Of a stretch of 8,110 nt of DNA, positions 1 to 6,312 are shown in pieces. Below the pieces are notes generated by a model. It searched no databases. It worked only from the letters and a program-made list of their open reading frames with translations, and was not told the DNA's origin. The position numbers and the translations under genes are program-made. Position 1 is the first letter of the stretch. Each line of letters begins with the position of its first letter. The DNA is from Draconibacterium sp. (lineage in GTDB: Bacteria > Bacteroidota > Bacteroidia > Bacteroidales > Prolixibacteraceae). Location: positions 1 through 8,110 of the forward strand of contig WGCT01000498.1 in NCBI GenBank assembly GCA_015493625.1, read 5' to 3'.

Positions 1-90
1 GTGGTGATGAGGGATTGTTGCATGAAGGAATATTACTAATCCGGCAAGTAGTAATATTATAACTCCAACACTTTTCCGTAACCTATTCAT
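1..90 (-). CDS. Small His-rich exported protein, N-terminal part only
   Basis: Only the first 30 codons lie in the window; the gene continues past the left edge. The start is ATG at 90-88, and an in-frame TGA about 9 codons upstream rules out a longer N-terminus. The peptide begins MNRLRKS, has one hydrophobic helix (about residues 8-23) and then ATIPHHH. A short positively charged start, one membrane or signal helix and a His cluster just outside it recall small uncharacterised Bacteroidota proteins, possibly the group called DUF6769, that I recall lying beside heavy-metal transport genes. That assignment rests on memory and on very little sequence. A role in metal binding or sensing at the membrane is inference. 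It is separated from the thioredoxin-like gene by 146 bp with its own candidate promoter, so it probably starts a new transcription unit. Confidence 0.6.
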   Translation of the reverse strand, partial: MNRLRKSVGVIILLLAGLVIFLHATIPHHH

Positions 91-171
91 ATCAGTATAA
101 TTACTATTTTCTTCAATTCTCTGTACTCGTCTCCTCCCGCTGCAATAATTCCTAAAAACTTGTGAGAGAAA

Positions 172-186
172 CGTTTTATTAAAACG
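172..186. promoter_or_regulatory. 15-bp perfect 7-1-7 palindrome (candidate operator)
   Basis: CGTTTTA-T-TAAAACG is a perfect inverted repeat with 7-bp arms and a 1-bp spacer. It lies directly downstream, on the minus strand, of the TACATTTG box at 194-187, so it would overlap the transcription start of the small His-rich protein gene. AT-rich arms make chance somewhat more likely than for its partner at 208-222. Confidence 0.35.
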
Positions 187-194
187 CAAATGTA
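187..194 (-). promoter_or_regulatory. Bacteroidota -7 box for the small His-rich gene
   Basis: The minus strand reads TACATTTG, a full match to the Bacteroidota -7 consensus TAnnTTTG. It lies about 97 bp upstream of the start codon at 90. No -33 element sits at the usual 19-21 bp: TTG occurs 15 bp upstream and TTTG 26 bp upstream, both inside the palindrome region at 208-224. A promoter that needs an activator, or a chance match, are both possible. Confidence 0.35.
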
Positions 195-207
195 ATTAAA
201 AAGTTTA

Positions 208-222
208 TGCAACCGGGTTGCA
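208..222. promoter_or_regulatory. 15-bp perfect 7-1-7 palindrome (candidate operator or weak terminator)
   Basis: TGCAACC-G-GGTTGCA is a perfect inverted repeat with 7-bp arms around one base, the architecture known for Fur-family operators (Fur, Zur, PerR). It covers the place where the -33 element of the promoter at 187-194 would be, which suits a repressor site. It also lies only 14 bp beyond the stop of the thioredoxin-like gene and on the minus strand is followed by TAAACTTTTT. It could therefore form a 6-bp, 3-nt-loop hairpin acting as a weak terminator for that operon. The identity of any regulator is unknown. Confidence 0.45.
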
Positions 223-236
223 AACCTACTTGTCCG

Positions 237-725
237 CTATCTCTTTTTATAAGTATCCGGATTAGTTGCAGCAAACGACCAGTTTTTAAAAAACTGTAAT
301 ACTCGCTTTTTGTCGTAACCTTTATCCTTTTCTAAAAAAGCCGAATTTTGCGTATGAATGCGATTCCCGTTTTCATCGAGAATAACAAAAACCGGAAACC
401 CAAATCGTTGAGGAAAATCTAATTTTTCCATCAATTCCTCTTGCCGGTTTTTTGTGTCGTAGCTAACTTTAACCACTTCGTAATTGGCTTCGAGATATGT
501 TTTTAATTCGCTATTGTCGTTTACAAAGTTGTGGAATTTAATACACCAGGGGCACCAATTACCTCCAATCTGAAGAAAAACATGTTTGTGTTCAAGCGCC
601 GCTTTCGATACAGCCTTTTTAATTTCGGCCTGCGCATTGGCGTTGGGGTTATAAACCTGAACTTTTTGCGAAAAACCTGTCGTTGCCAAAACAACAAGCA
701 AAACAATAATGGTTAAATATCTCAT
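237..725 (-). CDS. Periplasmic thioredoxin-like protein, WCPWC active site
   Basis: A 162-residue thioredoxin-fold protein. Residues 1-20 form a signal peptide (basic MRY, a hydrophobic core, then TTGFSQ), so the mature protein should be periplasmic. The active site is W57-C58-P59-W60-C61 in the context GGNWCPWCIKFH, and the conserved cis-proline is P111 in RFGFPVF, followed by DENG. This is the small thioredoxin_7/DUF255-like type rather than a cytoplasmic thioredoxin. The two-cysteine motif supports a thiol-disulfide oxidoreductase role; the substrate is unknown. The start is well supported: AGAGGAGA (738-731) lies 5-6 nt upstream of the ATG, a clear Shine-Dalgarno that most genes here lack. 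It begins 16 bp after the stop of the GH32-like gene and is almost certainly co-transcribed with it. That neighbour is exported and has several cysteines, making it an obvious candidate client, but this is inference. Confidence 0.88.
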   Translation of the reverse strand: MRYLTIIVLLVVLATTGFSQKVQVYNPNANAQAEIKKAVSKAALEHKHVFLQIGGNWCPWCIKFHNFVNDNSELKTYLEANYEVVKVSYDTKNRQEELMEKLDFPQRFGFPVFVILDENGNRIHTQNSAFLEKDKGYDKKRVLQFFKNWSFAATNPDTYKKR

Positions 726-741
726 ATTAATCTCCTCTGTG

Positions 742-2187
742 TTATTTATCTCTCCAAACCGATTCTATTTTATAAACATCGAGTTTTACAACGCCCAACT
801 CTCCTCCATTGGTGTACAAAATAACCTTATCGTTTTTTTCATCGGTCACAAAACAGTTCGAAGCAACTGCCTGCCCATCGTTTGCATAAATTTCAAGCGA
901 AGTACGATCGAGTAAAATTTCAAGTTTAATATGGTTGTCGATTGGCATAAGTGGTATAATACTTCCTAAAACATTTAGTGTTCCGCGTTTTACATTGTAT
1001 AAAACTTCAATGCCCCCTTGCTTTTTATCGCTCCGCAACATAAATCCAAAATTATCGGAGGTTTTTACGTCGAAATCGGCAACAATATGGAGACAGTCGC
1101 CACTAACTTTCTTTGTTTTATTTTCATCGAGTCCGGGAATTAAATCCTTGTTTTCCCATTTGTAATGTTTTTCGTGCAAGCTTTTAATCTCAGCAACCGG
1201 TGTGCGAGTTAATTTATATCCCGAAATAAATTTGGTTAATTTTAACTCATTCGGGAAACTCATTTGCCCGTTAAAAGGCATATTCGGAAATTTTGCACCG
1301 CGCATCCAGGCCAATTGAATTATTCGTTTATCATCAGTATTTTGACACGTTTGAAGAGCATAATAATTCTGTCCATAGTCACTTTTCATTCGCGGCGATT
1401 CGGCAGTAAATTTTTCACCGTCGAAACTACCCAGCAAGTAACTTCCATCGCGGTCGAAAAGAATCCATTTCTTTTCATCGGGACGATTGGTTACTTGAAA
1501 CTCCACCAAATCGGAACTTCCCGAAAATCCATGAACATGACTTTTCAGCTCCCAATCGATTAAATTCCCGGAGGTATAAATTGAAATTCCCTGCGAAGTT
1601 TTTCTTTCAGACTCTTTGCGGTGGAGTAACAAAATCCATCTTTTTGAGGGTGCATACCAAAAAACTTTTGGCCCCACTGCACCATCGTTTTTATTGGTTT
1701 TAATAACCGGATTAACATCGAGTTTCTCCCAGGTAATCCCTCTGTCGGTGCTGTATGCAATTTTCTGATTGCATGTTTTGTCGGAGTAAAAAGCTACAAA
1801 TGTCTTTTCCTCTCCAGTCTGTTTCCCCAATACATTTTCATTATCAATAATTACCGACCCCGAAAAAATATTACACTTTATTTCTCCTTTCTGCTTTAAT
1901 CCTGAATGTAAGGCAACCGGTAAATGTTTCCAATGAACCAGATCGGTACTAACTGCATGACCCCAACTAAGTGCCTCTTCGTTCAAACTATTTGGATTGT
2001 ATTGGTAAAACAGGTGGTACTTCCCTTTGTAAAACACCAAACCTGCCGGACTACCCTGCCAGTTCTTTTCGGGCGAAAAATGAAATTGTGGACGATAATT
2101 TTCGTTATAATATTTTTTATCCGACTTCAACGAAAGTAGCATAAAAGCAAGTAACACAGAGAGTAATGCTGTTGATAAAAATCTCAT
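742..2187 (-). CDS. GH32-fold exported protein lacking all catalytic acids (pseudoenzyme)
   Basis: This 481-residue protein matches glycoside hydrolase family 32 (levanase/invertase/fructanase) along its length. It has an N-terminal signal or anchor helix (residues 3-20, no lipobox Cys), a five-bladed propeller (about 30-320) and the C-terminal beta-sandwich (about 345-478, with LLDRTSLEIYANDGQAV). Structural motifs are kept: YHLFYQYNP (57-65), SWGHAVSTDLVHW (74-86), FSGS (108-111), PKVFWY (173-178) and DYGQNYYA. The catalytic positions are not. The nucleophile motif WMNDPNG reads WQGSPAG (43-49, Asp to S46). The RDP motif reads VGP (171-173, Asp to G172). The acid/base motif WECPDLF reads SGSSDLV (222-228, Glu to G223). 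I aligned these by eye to the canonical family pattern. The frame is open and intact, so this is not a decaying pseudogene. Fructan hydrolysis is unlikely; glycan binding or another chemistry is possible. It is the first gene of an operon with the thioredoxin-like gene. Confidence 0.88.
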   Translation of the reverse strand: MRFLSTALLSVLLAFMLLSLKSDKKYYNENYRPQFHFSPEKNWQGSPAGLVFYKGKYHLFYQYNPNSLNEEALSWGHAVSTDLVHWKHLPVALHSGLKQKGEIKCNIFSGSVIIDNENVLGKQTGEEKTFVAFYSDKTCNQKIAYSTDRGITWEKLDVNPVIKTNKNDGAVGPKVFWYAPSKRWILLLHRKESERKTSQGISIYTSGNLIDWELKSHVHGFSGSSDLVEFQVTNRPDEKKWILFDRDGSYLLGSFDGEKFTAESPRMKSDYGQNYYALQTCQNTDDKRIIQLAWMRGAKFPNMPFNGQMSFPNELKLTKFISGYKLTRTPVAEIKSLHEKHYKWENKDLIPGLDENKTKKVSGDCLHIVADFDVKTSDNFGFMLRSDKKQGGIEVLYNVKRGTLNVLGSIIPLMPIDNHIKLEILLDRTSLEIYANDGQAVASNCFVTDEKNDKVILYTNGGELGVVKLDVYKIESVWRDK

Positions 2188-2246
2188 AAATATTTTTTAG
2201 AATGATTATTAATTGTGCCGAAACTATAAAAATTACTTGGATTTAT

Positions 2247-2277
2247 AAAATCTATATTTTACTTTTATCGCTGCAAA
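2247..2277 (-). promoter_or_regulatory. Promoter of the GH32-like/thioredoxin-like operon
   Basis: The minus strand has TTTG (2277-2274), then exactly 19 bp, then TAGATTTT (2254-2247). This matches the Bacteroidota promoter pattern TTTG-N19-TAnnTTTG except for the last base. Transcription would start near 2240, giving a leader of about 50 nt before the ATG at 2187. Confidence 0.5.
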
Positions 2278-2417
2278 CCCATAAATAGAAACTGTCATTG
2301 AGGCAGAAGTTTTTGATAAATAGGTTTTGTTTGGACGCAAGACAGGAATCAAAAACAGATAATAACAAAATGAAATTGATGCTGAAGGCTCAATTATTAT
2401 TGTATTGAAACAGGTTG

Positions 2418-2564
2418 TTACAAACCCGCTGATTCTAATTACAAACCCATAGAATCAGGCTAAGAACTTGTTGAGATAAAAAGAAGGATTAAATCGCTTT
2501 TCGGAGGACGTTTTCATTTTAACTGCTTTGGTACATTTTATTTACGGTTTGAAAATACAAACCC
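2418..2564 (+). repeat. Three copies of TACAAACCC upstream of the protease gene
   Basis: TACAAACCC occurs at 2419-2427, 2440-2448 and 2556-2564. The first two extend to TTACAAACCC and are spaced 21 bp start to start, two helical turns, which would put them on the same face of the DNA. The third ends 13 bp before the protease start codon. A partial fourth copy (GCAAACCC, 2273-2280) overlaps the -33 box of the divergent operon. A shared regulator site is possible; the motif matches no operator I know. Confidence 0.35.
2429..2458. repeat. 9-bp perfect inverted repeat, 12-nt loop
   Basis: CTGATTCTA (2429-2437) and TAGAATCAG (2450-2458) are exact reverse complements. The 12-nt spacer contains the second TACAAACCC copy. 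There is no T-tract on either strand, so it is not an intrinsic terminator. It could be a regulator site or an mRNA leader hairpin. Confidence 0.4.
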
Positions 2565-2577
2565 TAATAATATTGTA

Positions 2578-5031
2578 ATGAAATTGAAATGGACGTTAAT
2601 TTCATTCCTCTGCATTGTCGCCATTAGCAATGCCGCAGGACAAAAAAAAGATTTTGAAAATGAAGTAAAGGGAGAATTTCCCGTAAATCTCGCTCTCGAC
2701 GAAGTACACAAATCGTTTACTCCGCCGCCACACTCTCTGCAATTAAAATCGGCCGTGAAGAAAAAGTGTGAAATCGTTGTTTCATACATCAATTTTCCGG
2801 ACGAAGCAAAAGCAGCATTCGAATATGCTGTTTCAATTTACGAAGAAACACTAACATCGACAGTTCCAATCAGAGTTTCAGCCGAATGGAAAGATTTAAA
2901 AGGAAGCTACTTAGCACTTAGCGGACCGGCATCGTTTCATAAAAATTTTAACGATGCACCAATCTTAAATATTTATTATCCGGTTGCGTTGGCCGAAAAA
3001 TTGTTGGGCAAAAGTATTAACGGCGAAAAAGATGCCGACATTATTTGCAGTTTTAACAACCAGAAGTCGTGGTATTTTGGCACCGACGGAAACACGCCAA
3101 CAACAAAATACGATTTAGTAAGCGTTGTTTTGCACGAACTGGCTCACGGATTTGGAATCTCGGGCTTTTTAACCGATGAAGACGGTAAAGGGAAAATCAA
3201 CAATAGAGGCAACAATCCAAGTGTTTACGATTATTTTATTTACAACGTTCATAATCAACAGATTACTGACAAATCGTTGTTTTCGAGCCCTTCAGTTCAG
3301 CTGCATCAACAGTTGGTTTCCGACAAACTTAATGTGAATTGCTCGACAAACTGCAGCATGAATAAAACAAAAGTTTATGCACCCACAACGTGGAAAAGCG
3401 GCGCAAGTATCTATCATTTAAAAAATGCACTAATGAAACCCTCTTTACGTAAAGGAGAGGCCATACACAATCCGGGAAACGATACCTATAATGTATTGTA
3501 TAAATTAGGTTGGAACATTATTACACACCGGCTTCAAGAGCTGAAAGACTGTGAAAAAATGGCTTGTAAAATACCGGTTTGTACAAAATTTGCAACCAAT
3601 GCTCAGCTAGAAAATTCAAAAGTGCAGGTTGTTTTTTCAACAAACTATTTCTCTTCAAAAGATTCGGTAACGTTAAAATACAACGAAGCAAGTAAAAAAT
3701 TCGAAGGGCAACTTCCGCTTCAATCGTATGCCGGAAAAGTTCAGTACTATTTTAAATCAACTTTGGCCGACAATACAGTTATTACTCAGCCACGACAAGC
3801 ACCTAAACGAATTCTAAATTTCACTATTGGTGCCGATAATTGTTCTCCAGCACTCCAACACAATCCTGAAAAGATTGTTTCGGCCACCCATCCCGAGATT
3901 AATCTTTCGGCAATTGCAACCGATAATTTAGGAATTAAAAACGTTACTGTTGAGTATAAAATAAATAACGTTCTTCAGGAACCTATTCAACTTTCGGCAA
4001 AAGCGAATGATGTTTTTAGCGGAAAACTAAACTTGCCGTGCACATTAAATTGTAACGATATTGTTGAGTATAGAATAGTTGCTAATGATAACTCGGCAAA
4101 AATGAATAAAACAGCTTTACCAAAAACAGGATTTTATAAAGTTCACCTTTTCAACCCGGAAGCTCCGGTAGAAAGTTACACAACCAATTTTAACTCGACC
4201 AACAACGATTTTATAACAACCGATTTCGAGGTAACAACACCTGCCGGATTTTCTGACGGAAATTTGCACACAAATCATCCATATCAGCTTTCGAATGTTG
4301 AAAACCAACGTTATAACCTGATTGCTCAACTAAACACACCGGTAATTCTGAAAGAGAACGGACGGATGTCATTCGACGAAGTTGTGCTGGTAGAGCCGGG
4401 TGAACCGGGAGTTAATTTTACCAATAAATATTTTTGCGATTTTGTTATTGTTGAAGGAAGTAAAGATAACGGTAAAACATGGCAACCTTTTATAGATGGA
4501 TACGACTCGAGAGTAAATGCCGAATGGGAAACAAAATTCTCGAGCACCCTAAAAAGCAGTACTTCGAGTGCAACGGGACAAGAAAATATGTTTTGGGAAA
4601 ACACAATAGACCTTACCAATAATAAATTTTTCTCGGCCGGCGACACCGTTCTTTTCCGTTTTCGTTTAGCTTCCGACAAATCGGTTTCGGGATGGGGATG
4701 GGCAATCGATAATTTAAAAATTCAAAGTATTGGAACCGGCAACAGCCCGGTTGCCGAAACCGAAATTGAGATTGAGCCAAGTGTCGCAATTTATCCAAAT
4801 CCTTTTTCCGACAGACTATTTGTCGATTGTTCAAAATTAACAAATCCCAAAGAGGTGGTTGTTCAAATTAGAAATTTAACAGGAAAAACGGTTTATAGCG
4901 AAACAAAATACGATTCGGAATACAATCCACGGCTTCAAATTAATCTCTCCGGTATAACCTCAGGAATATATATTGCATCGGTTACCGATGCCGATTTAAA
5001 CACCATTACACAAAAAATTATAAAAAACTAA
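2578..5031 (+). CDS. Secreted zinc metalloprotease with T9SS sorting domain
   Basis: This 817-residue protein is exported by signal peptide (1 to about 20, ending SNAAGQ) and then through the type IX system. The catalytic region spans about 65-315 and contains H186-E-L-A-H190-G-F-G, a zinc-binding HExxH site with the catalytic Glu187. The usual third metzincin ligand (HExxHxxGxxH) is absent: that position is Gly196. A plausible distant ligand is H280 in SIYHL, followed by a Met-turn-like NALMKP (M286), an arrangement resembling leishmanolysin-type (M8) metzincins. Two Ig-like modules follow (about 335-420 and 420-522), then a jelly-roll-like module (about 528-720) ending GWGWAIDN. The sorting domain (about 737-817) has YPNPF at 739-743 and ends in QKIIKN. 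Several cysteine pairs fit disulfides outside the cell. It should end up secreted or attached to the cell surface; its substrate is unknown. The start lacks a Shine-Dalgarno but is followed by a clean signal peptide. Confidence 0.87.
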   Translation: MKLKWTLISFLCIVAISNAAGQKKDFENEVKGEFPVNLALDEVHKSFTPPPHSLQLKSAVKKKCEIVVSYINFPDEAKAAFEYAVSIYEETLTSTVPIRVSAEWKDLKGSYLALSGPASFHKNFNDAPILNIYYPVALAEKLLGKSINGEKDADIICSFNNQKSWYFGTDGNTPTTKYDLVSVVLHELAHGFGISGFLTDEDGKGKINNRGNNPSVYDYFIYNVHNQQITDKSLFSSPSVQLHQQLVSDKLNVNCSTNCSMNKTKVYAPTTWKSGASIYHLKNALMKPSLRKGEAIHNPGNDTYNVLYKLGWNIITHRLQELKDCEKMACKIPVCTKFATNAQLENSKVQVVFSTNYFSSKDSVTLKYNEASKKFEGQLPLQSYAGKVQYYFKSTLADNTVITQPRQAPKRILNFTIGADNCSPALQHNPEKIVSATHPEINLSAIATDNLGIKNVTVEYKINNVLQEPIQLSAKANDVFSGKLNLPCTLNCNDIVEYRIVANDNSAKMNKTALPKTGFYKVHLFNPEAPVESYTTNFNSTNNDFITTDFEVTTPAGFSDGNLHTNHPYQLSNVENQRYNLIAQLNTPVILKENGRMSFDEVVLVEPGEPGVNFTNKYFCDFVIVEGSKDNGKTWQPFIDGYDSRVNAEWETKFSSTLKSSTSSATGQENMFWENTIDLTNNKFFSAGDTVLFRFRLASDKSVSGWGWAIDNLKIQSIGTGNSPVAETEIEIEPSVAIYPNPFSDRLFVDCSKLTNPKEVVVQIRNLTGKTVYSETKYDSEYNPRLQINLSGITSGIYIASVTDADLNTITQKIIKN

Positions 5032-5035
5032 AAAG

Positions 5036-5170
5036 ATGAAAACATTAATGCTTGTTGCTCTTATGGCAGCTTTTATAGGATTTGTTGTTTCGTTGGTACT
5101 GTTTTTTAAACTGTTGGCATCAAAACGACATAGTTACGCACGAAGTAATACAAAATATTTTGGTGATTGA
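5036..5170 (+). CDS. 44-residue single-helix membrane protein (hypothetical)
   Basis: A short frame starts 4 nt after the protease stop codon and encodes 44 residues. It begins MKTLMLVALM, has one hydrophobic helix (about residues 4-27) and then a basic, polar tail beginning KLLASKRHSYAR. A coding origin is supported by the tight spacing to the protease gene, the coherent helix-plus-basic-tail layout, and the good terminator about 80 bp downstream that would end a shared transcript. There is no clear Shine-Dalgarno and I recognise no family. The positive tail would favour a cytoplasmic C-terminus. It could be a membrane accessory of the protease, or a chance frame. Confidence 0.5.
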   Translation: MKTLMLVALMAAFIGFVVSLVLFFKLLASKRHSYARSNTKYFGD

Positions 5171-5250
5171 TGTAACAAACCAACTTATTCCACGCTATTC
5201 ATACTAATGGTAAATATGGATAAAAGTGGTCTAACTTGTATTAGGGTTAA

Positions 5251-5281
5251 AGATGCCGGAGTAATTTCCGGCATCTTTTTT
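5251..5281 (+). terminator. Rho-independent terminator of the protease transcript
   Basis: AGATGCCGGA (5251-5260) and TCCGGCATCT (5267-5276) form a perfect 10-bp stem with a 6-nt loop (GTAATT). TTTTT follows at once. This is the strongest intrinsic terminator in the window and ends the plus-strand protease and small membrane protein unit. Confidence 0.88.
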
Positions 5282-5304
5282 ATCTCTTTCAATATATTTA
5301 GCAT

Positions 5305-5340
5305 AAAAAAAGCGGCATCAAAAAAAATTGACACCGCTTT
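5305..5340 (-). terminator. Probable terminator of the mtnA-mtnP operon
   Basis: Read on the minus strand, AAAGCGG (5340-5334) pairs with CCGCTTT (5315-5309) across an 18-nt loop in which a TC/GA pair can add to the stem. The 3' arm runs into four further T residues (5308-5305). It lies about 165 bp beyond the mtnP stop and faces the plus-strand terminator at 5251-5281, as expected between convergent units. Confidence 0.55.
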
Positions 5341-5350
5341 AGAACCTGAA

Positions 5351-5448
5351 AACCAACTGAGCTTGTTGGTTGAATAGATATTGTTTTTTGAACGACTAAC
5401 TGTTTTCATGGCTTTGAAACAGTTGTAATAACCATAACAAATGTTATG
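5351..5448. repeat. Cluster of three short perfect hairpins
   Basis: Three unrelated inverted repeats lie in tandem. AACCAAC/GTTGGTT (5351-5357, 5365-5371) has a 7-nt loop. AACTGTTT/AAACAGTT (5398-5405, 5417-5424) has an 11-nt loop. CATAAC/GTTATG (5433-5438, 5443-5448) has a 4-nt loop. None has a clean T-tract. They would lie in the 3' untranslated part of the mtnP transcript if that reads to 5305, or could belong to a separate structured RNA. I recognise no RNA family and see no gene here. Confidence 0.4.
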
Positions 5449-5473
5449 CCAGAAAAAATTACAGAATAAAGAA

Positions 5474-5495
5474 TCCCGAGGCAAAACCTCGAGGA
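5474..5495 (-). terminator. Hairpin just after mtnP, possible weak terminator
   Basis: On the minus strand TCC-T-CGAGG pairs with CCTCGGGA around a 5-nt loop, an 8-bp stem with one bulged base. It starts 10 bp past the mtnP stop and is followed by the T-rich TTCTTTATTCT, which is not a continuous T run. It may act as a first, leaky terminator or as an mRNA 3' end stabiliser ahead of the hairpin at 5305-5340. Confidence 0.4.
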
Positions 5496-5505
5496 ATTGT
5501 TTCGA

Positions 5506-6252
5506 CTAAATTGCAGGAATTGTTTTCATTAGCAGGTCGATTACCTTCTCAACATTTTCATTAAATACTTTTAATACCTCCTCCCAACTCACCTCTGTTT
5601 CGTCGGTTTTCCAACAATCGTAATCGGTGCTAAGCGCAATTGCCGCATACGGAATTCCAATTTCGTTTGCCAAAATACATTCAGGTGCAATCGACATATT
5701 AATAACATCTGCTCCCCAACTACGAAACATATTCGACTCGGCACGTGTTGAAAAACGCGGCCCTTCGATAGTAATTACCGTTCCTTTTTTATGATAACTC
5801 AGATTAAGCTCATCTGAAATTTGAATTAGTTTCTCGCACAATTTATGGTCGAACGGATCGCCCATTTGTGTATGTTTTATTTCGCCATGAAGGAATATTT
5901 CGTGAAAAGTATTTTTCCGGTGTTTTGTAAAATCTATAAACTGGTCGAGAATGACAATATCTCCACGTTTTATCTCTTCACGCAAACTACCGCAAGCAGT
6001 GGTTGCTAAAATATGAGTGCAGCCTAGTTCCTTAATTGCCCAAATATTTGCCCGGTTATTTACCTGCGACGGAGGAGTTGAATGATTTCTGCCATGCCTC
6101 GACAATACCACAACCTCTACATTACCAACTTTACCAACCCTAAAATTCGACGAAGGGTTTCCGAATGGAGTTTCAACATTTATACTCTCTAAATGCTGAA
6201 CGCGTTCCGGATTTTCAAGTCCCGAACCTCCTATTATTGCTACTTTAACCAT
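5506..6252 (-). CDS. mtnP: S-methyl-5'-thioadenosine phosphorylase
   Basis: This 248-residue cytosolic enzyme of the purine nucleoside phosphorylase superfamily splits 5'-methylthioadenosine with phosphate into adenine and 5-methylthioribose-1-phosphate. Family motifs are all present: GGSGL (8-12) and R52-H53-G-R-N-H for phosphate binding, VNNRANIWA (64-72), TTACGSL (84-90), EGPRFSTRAES (163-173), INMS (184-187) and TDYDCW (209-214). The two aspartates of TDYDCW (D210, D212) are the adenine-recognition residues of the MTA phosphorylase group, which favours 6-aminopurine substrates over inosine or guanosine. Length is usual for a bacterial MtnP. GAGGAG lies only 2 nt before the ATG, closer than ideal, but the GGSG motif at residue 8 fixes the start. 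It follows mtnA by 60 bp, and MtnA uses its product, so the two form a pathway operon. Confidence 0.95.
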   Translation of the reverse strand: MVKVAIIGGSGLENPERVQHLESINVETPFGNPSSNFRVGKVGNVEVVVLSRHGRNHSTPPSQVNNRANIWAIKELGCTHILATTACGSLREEIKRGDIVILDQFIDFTKHRKNTFHEIFLHGEIKHTQMGDPFDHKLCEKLIQISDELNLSYHKKGTVITIEGPRFSTRAESNMFRSWGADVINMSIAPECILANEIGIPYAAIALSTDYDCWKTDETEVSWEEVLKVFNENVEKVIDLLMKTIPAI

Positions 6253-6312
6253 AACTCCTCACTAAACTCAAACTCCAAAAATTCAATACATAAATTTGTC
6301 ATTCGAGATTTA

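Larger units (their letters stand above)
2278..2577. other. Divergent intergenic region with no gene seen
   Basis: About 300 bp upstream of the metalloprotease gene hold no credible coding sequence on either strand. The longest plus-strand start I followed (near 2370) stops after 12 codons. The region contains the inverted repeat at 2429-2458 and the TACAAACCC repeats. Plus-strand promoter candidates are weak: TTG (2298-2300), 20 bp, then TAGGTTTT (2321-2328); or TACATTTT (2532-2539) without a good -33. If the upstream one is used, the protease mRNA would carry a leader of about 240 nt including the repeats. Confidence 0.4.

Noticed and set aside
742..2187. Calling the GH32-like gene a pseudogene
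   Set aside because: There is no frameshift or internal stop over 481 codons. Fold-defining motifs are conserved, and the gene has its own promoter and a co-transcribed neighbour. Only the catalytic residues differ.
2370..2408. Short plus-strand frame as a leader peptide for the protease
   Set aside because: It has only 12 codons, no ribosome binding site, and no link to the hairpin downstream that would suggest attenuation.
4117..4843. Minus-strand open frames of 70-117 codons inside the protease gene
   Set aside because: They are antisense to a well-supported coding region, have no start signals and resemble no protein family.
5207..5377. 56-codon plus-strand open frame after the small membrane protein
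   Set aside because: It crosses the strong terminator at 5251-5281, so transcription would end inside it. There is no recognisable domain.
5185..5484. 99-codon minus-strand open frame in the convergent gap
   Set aside because: It runs through both terminators and most of the hairpins, shows no domain or signal pattern, and has low-complexity composition. It is best read as a chance frame.
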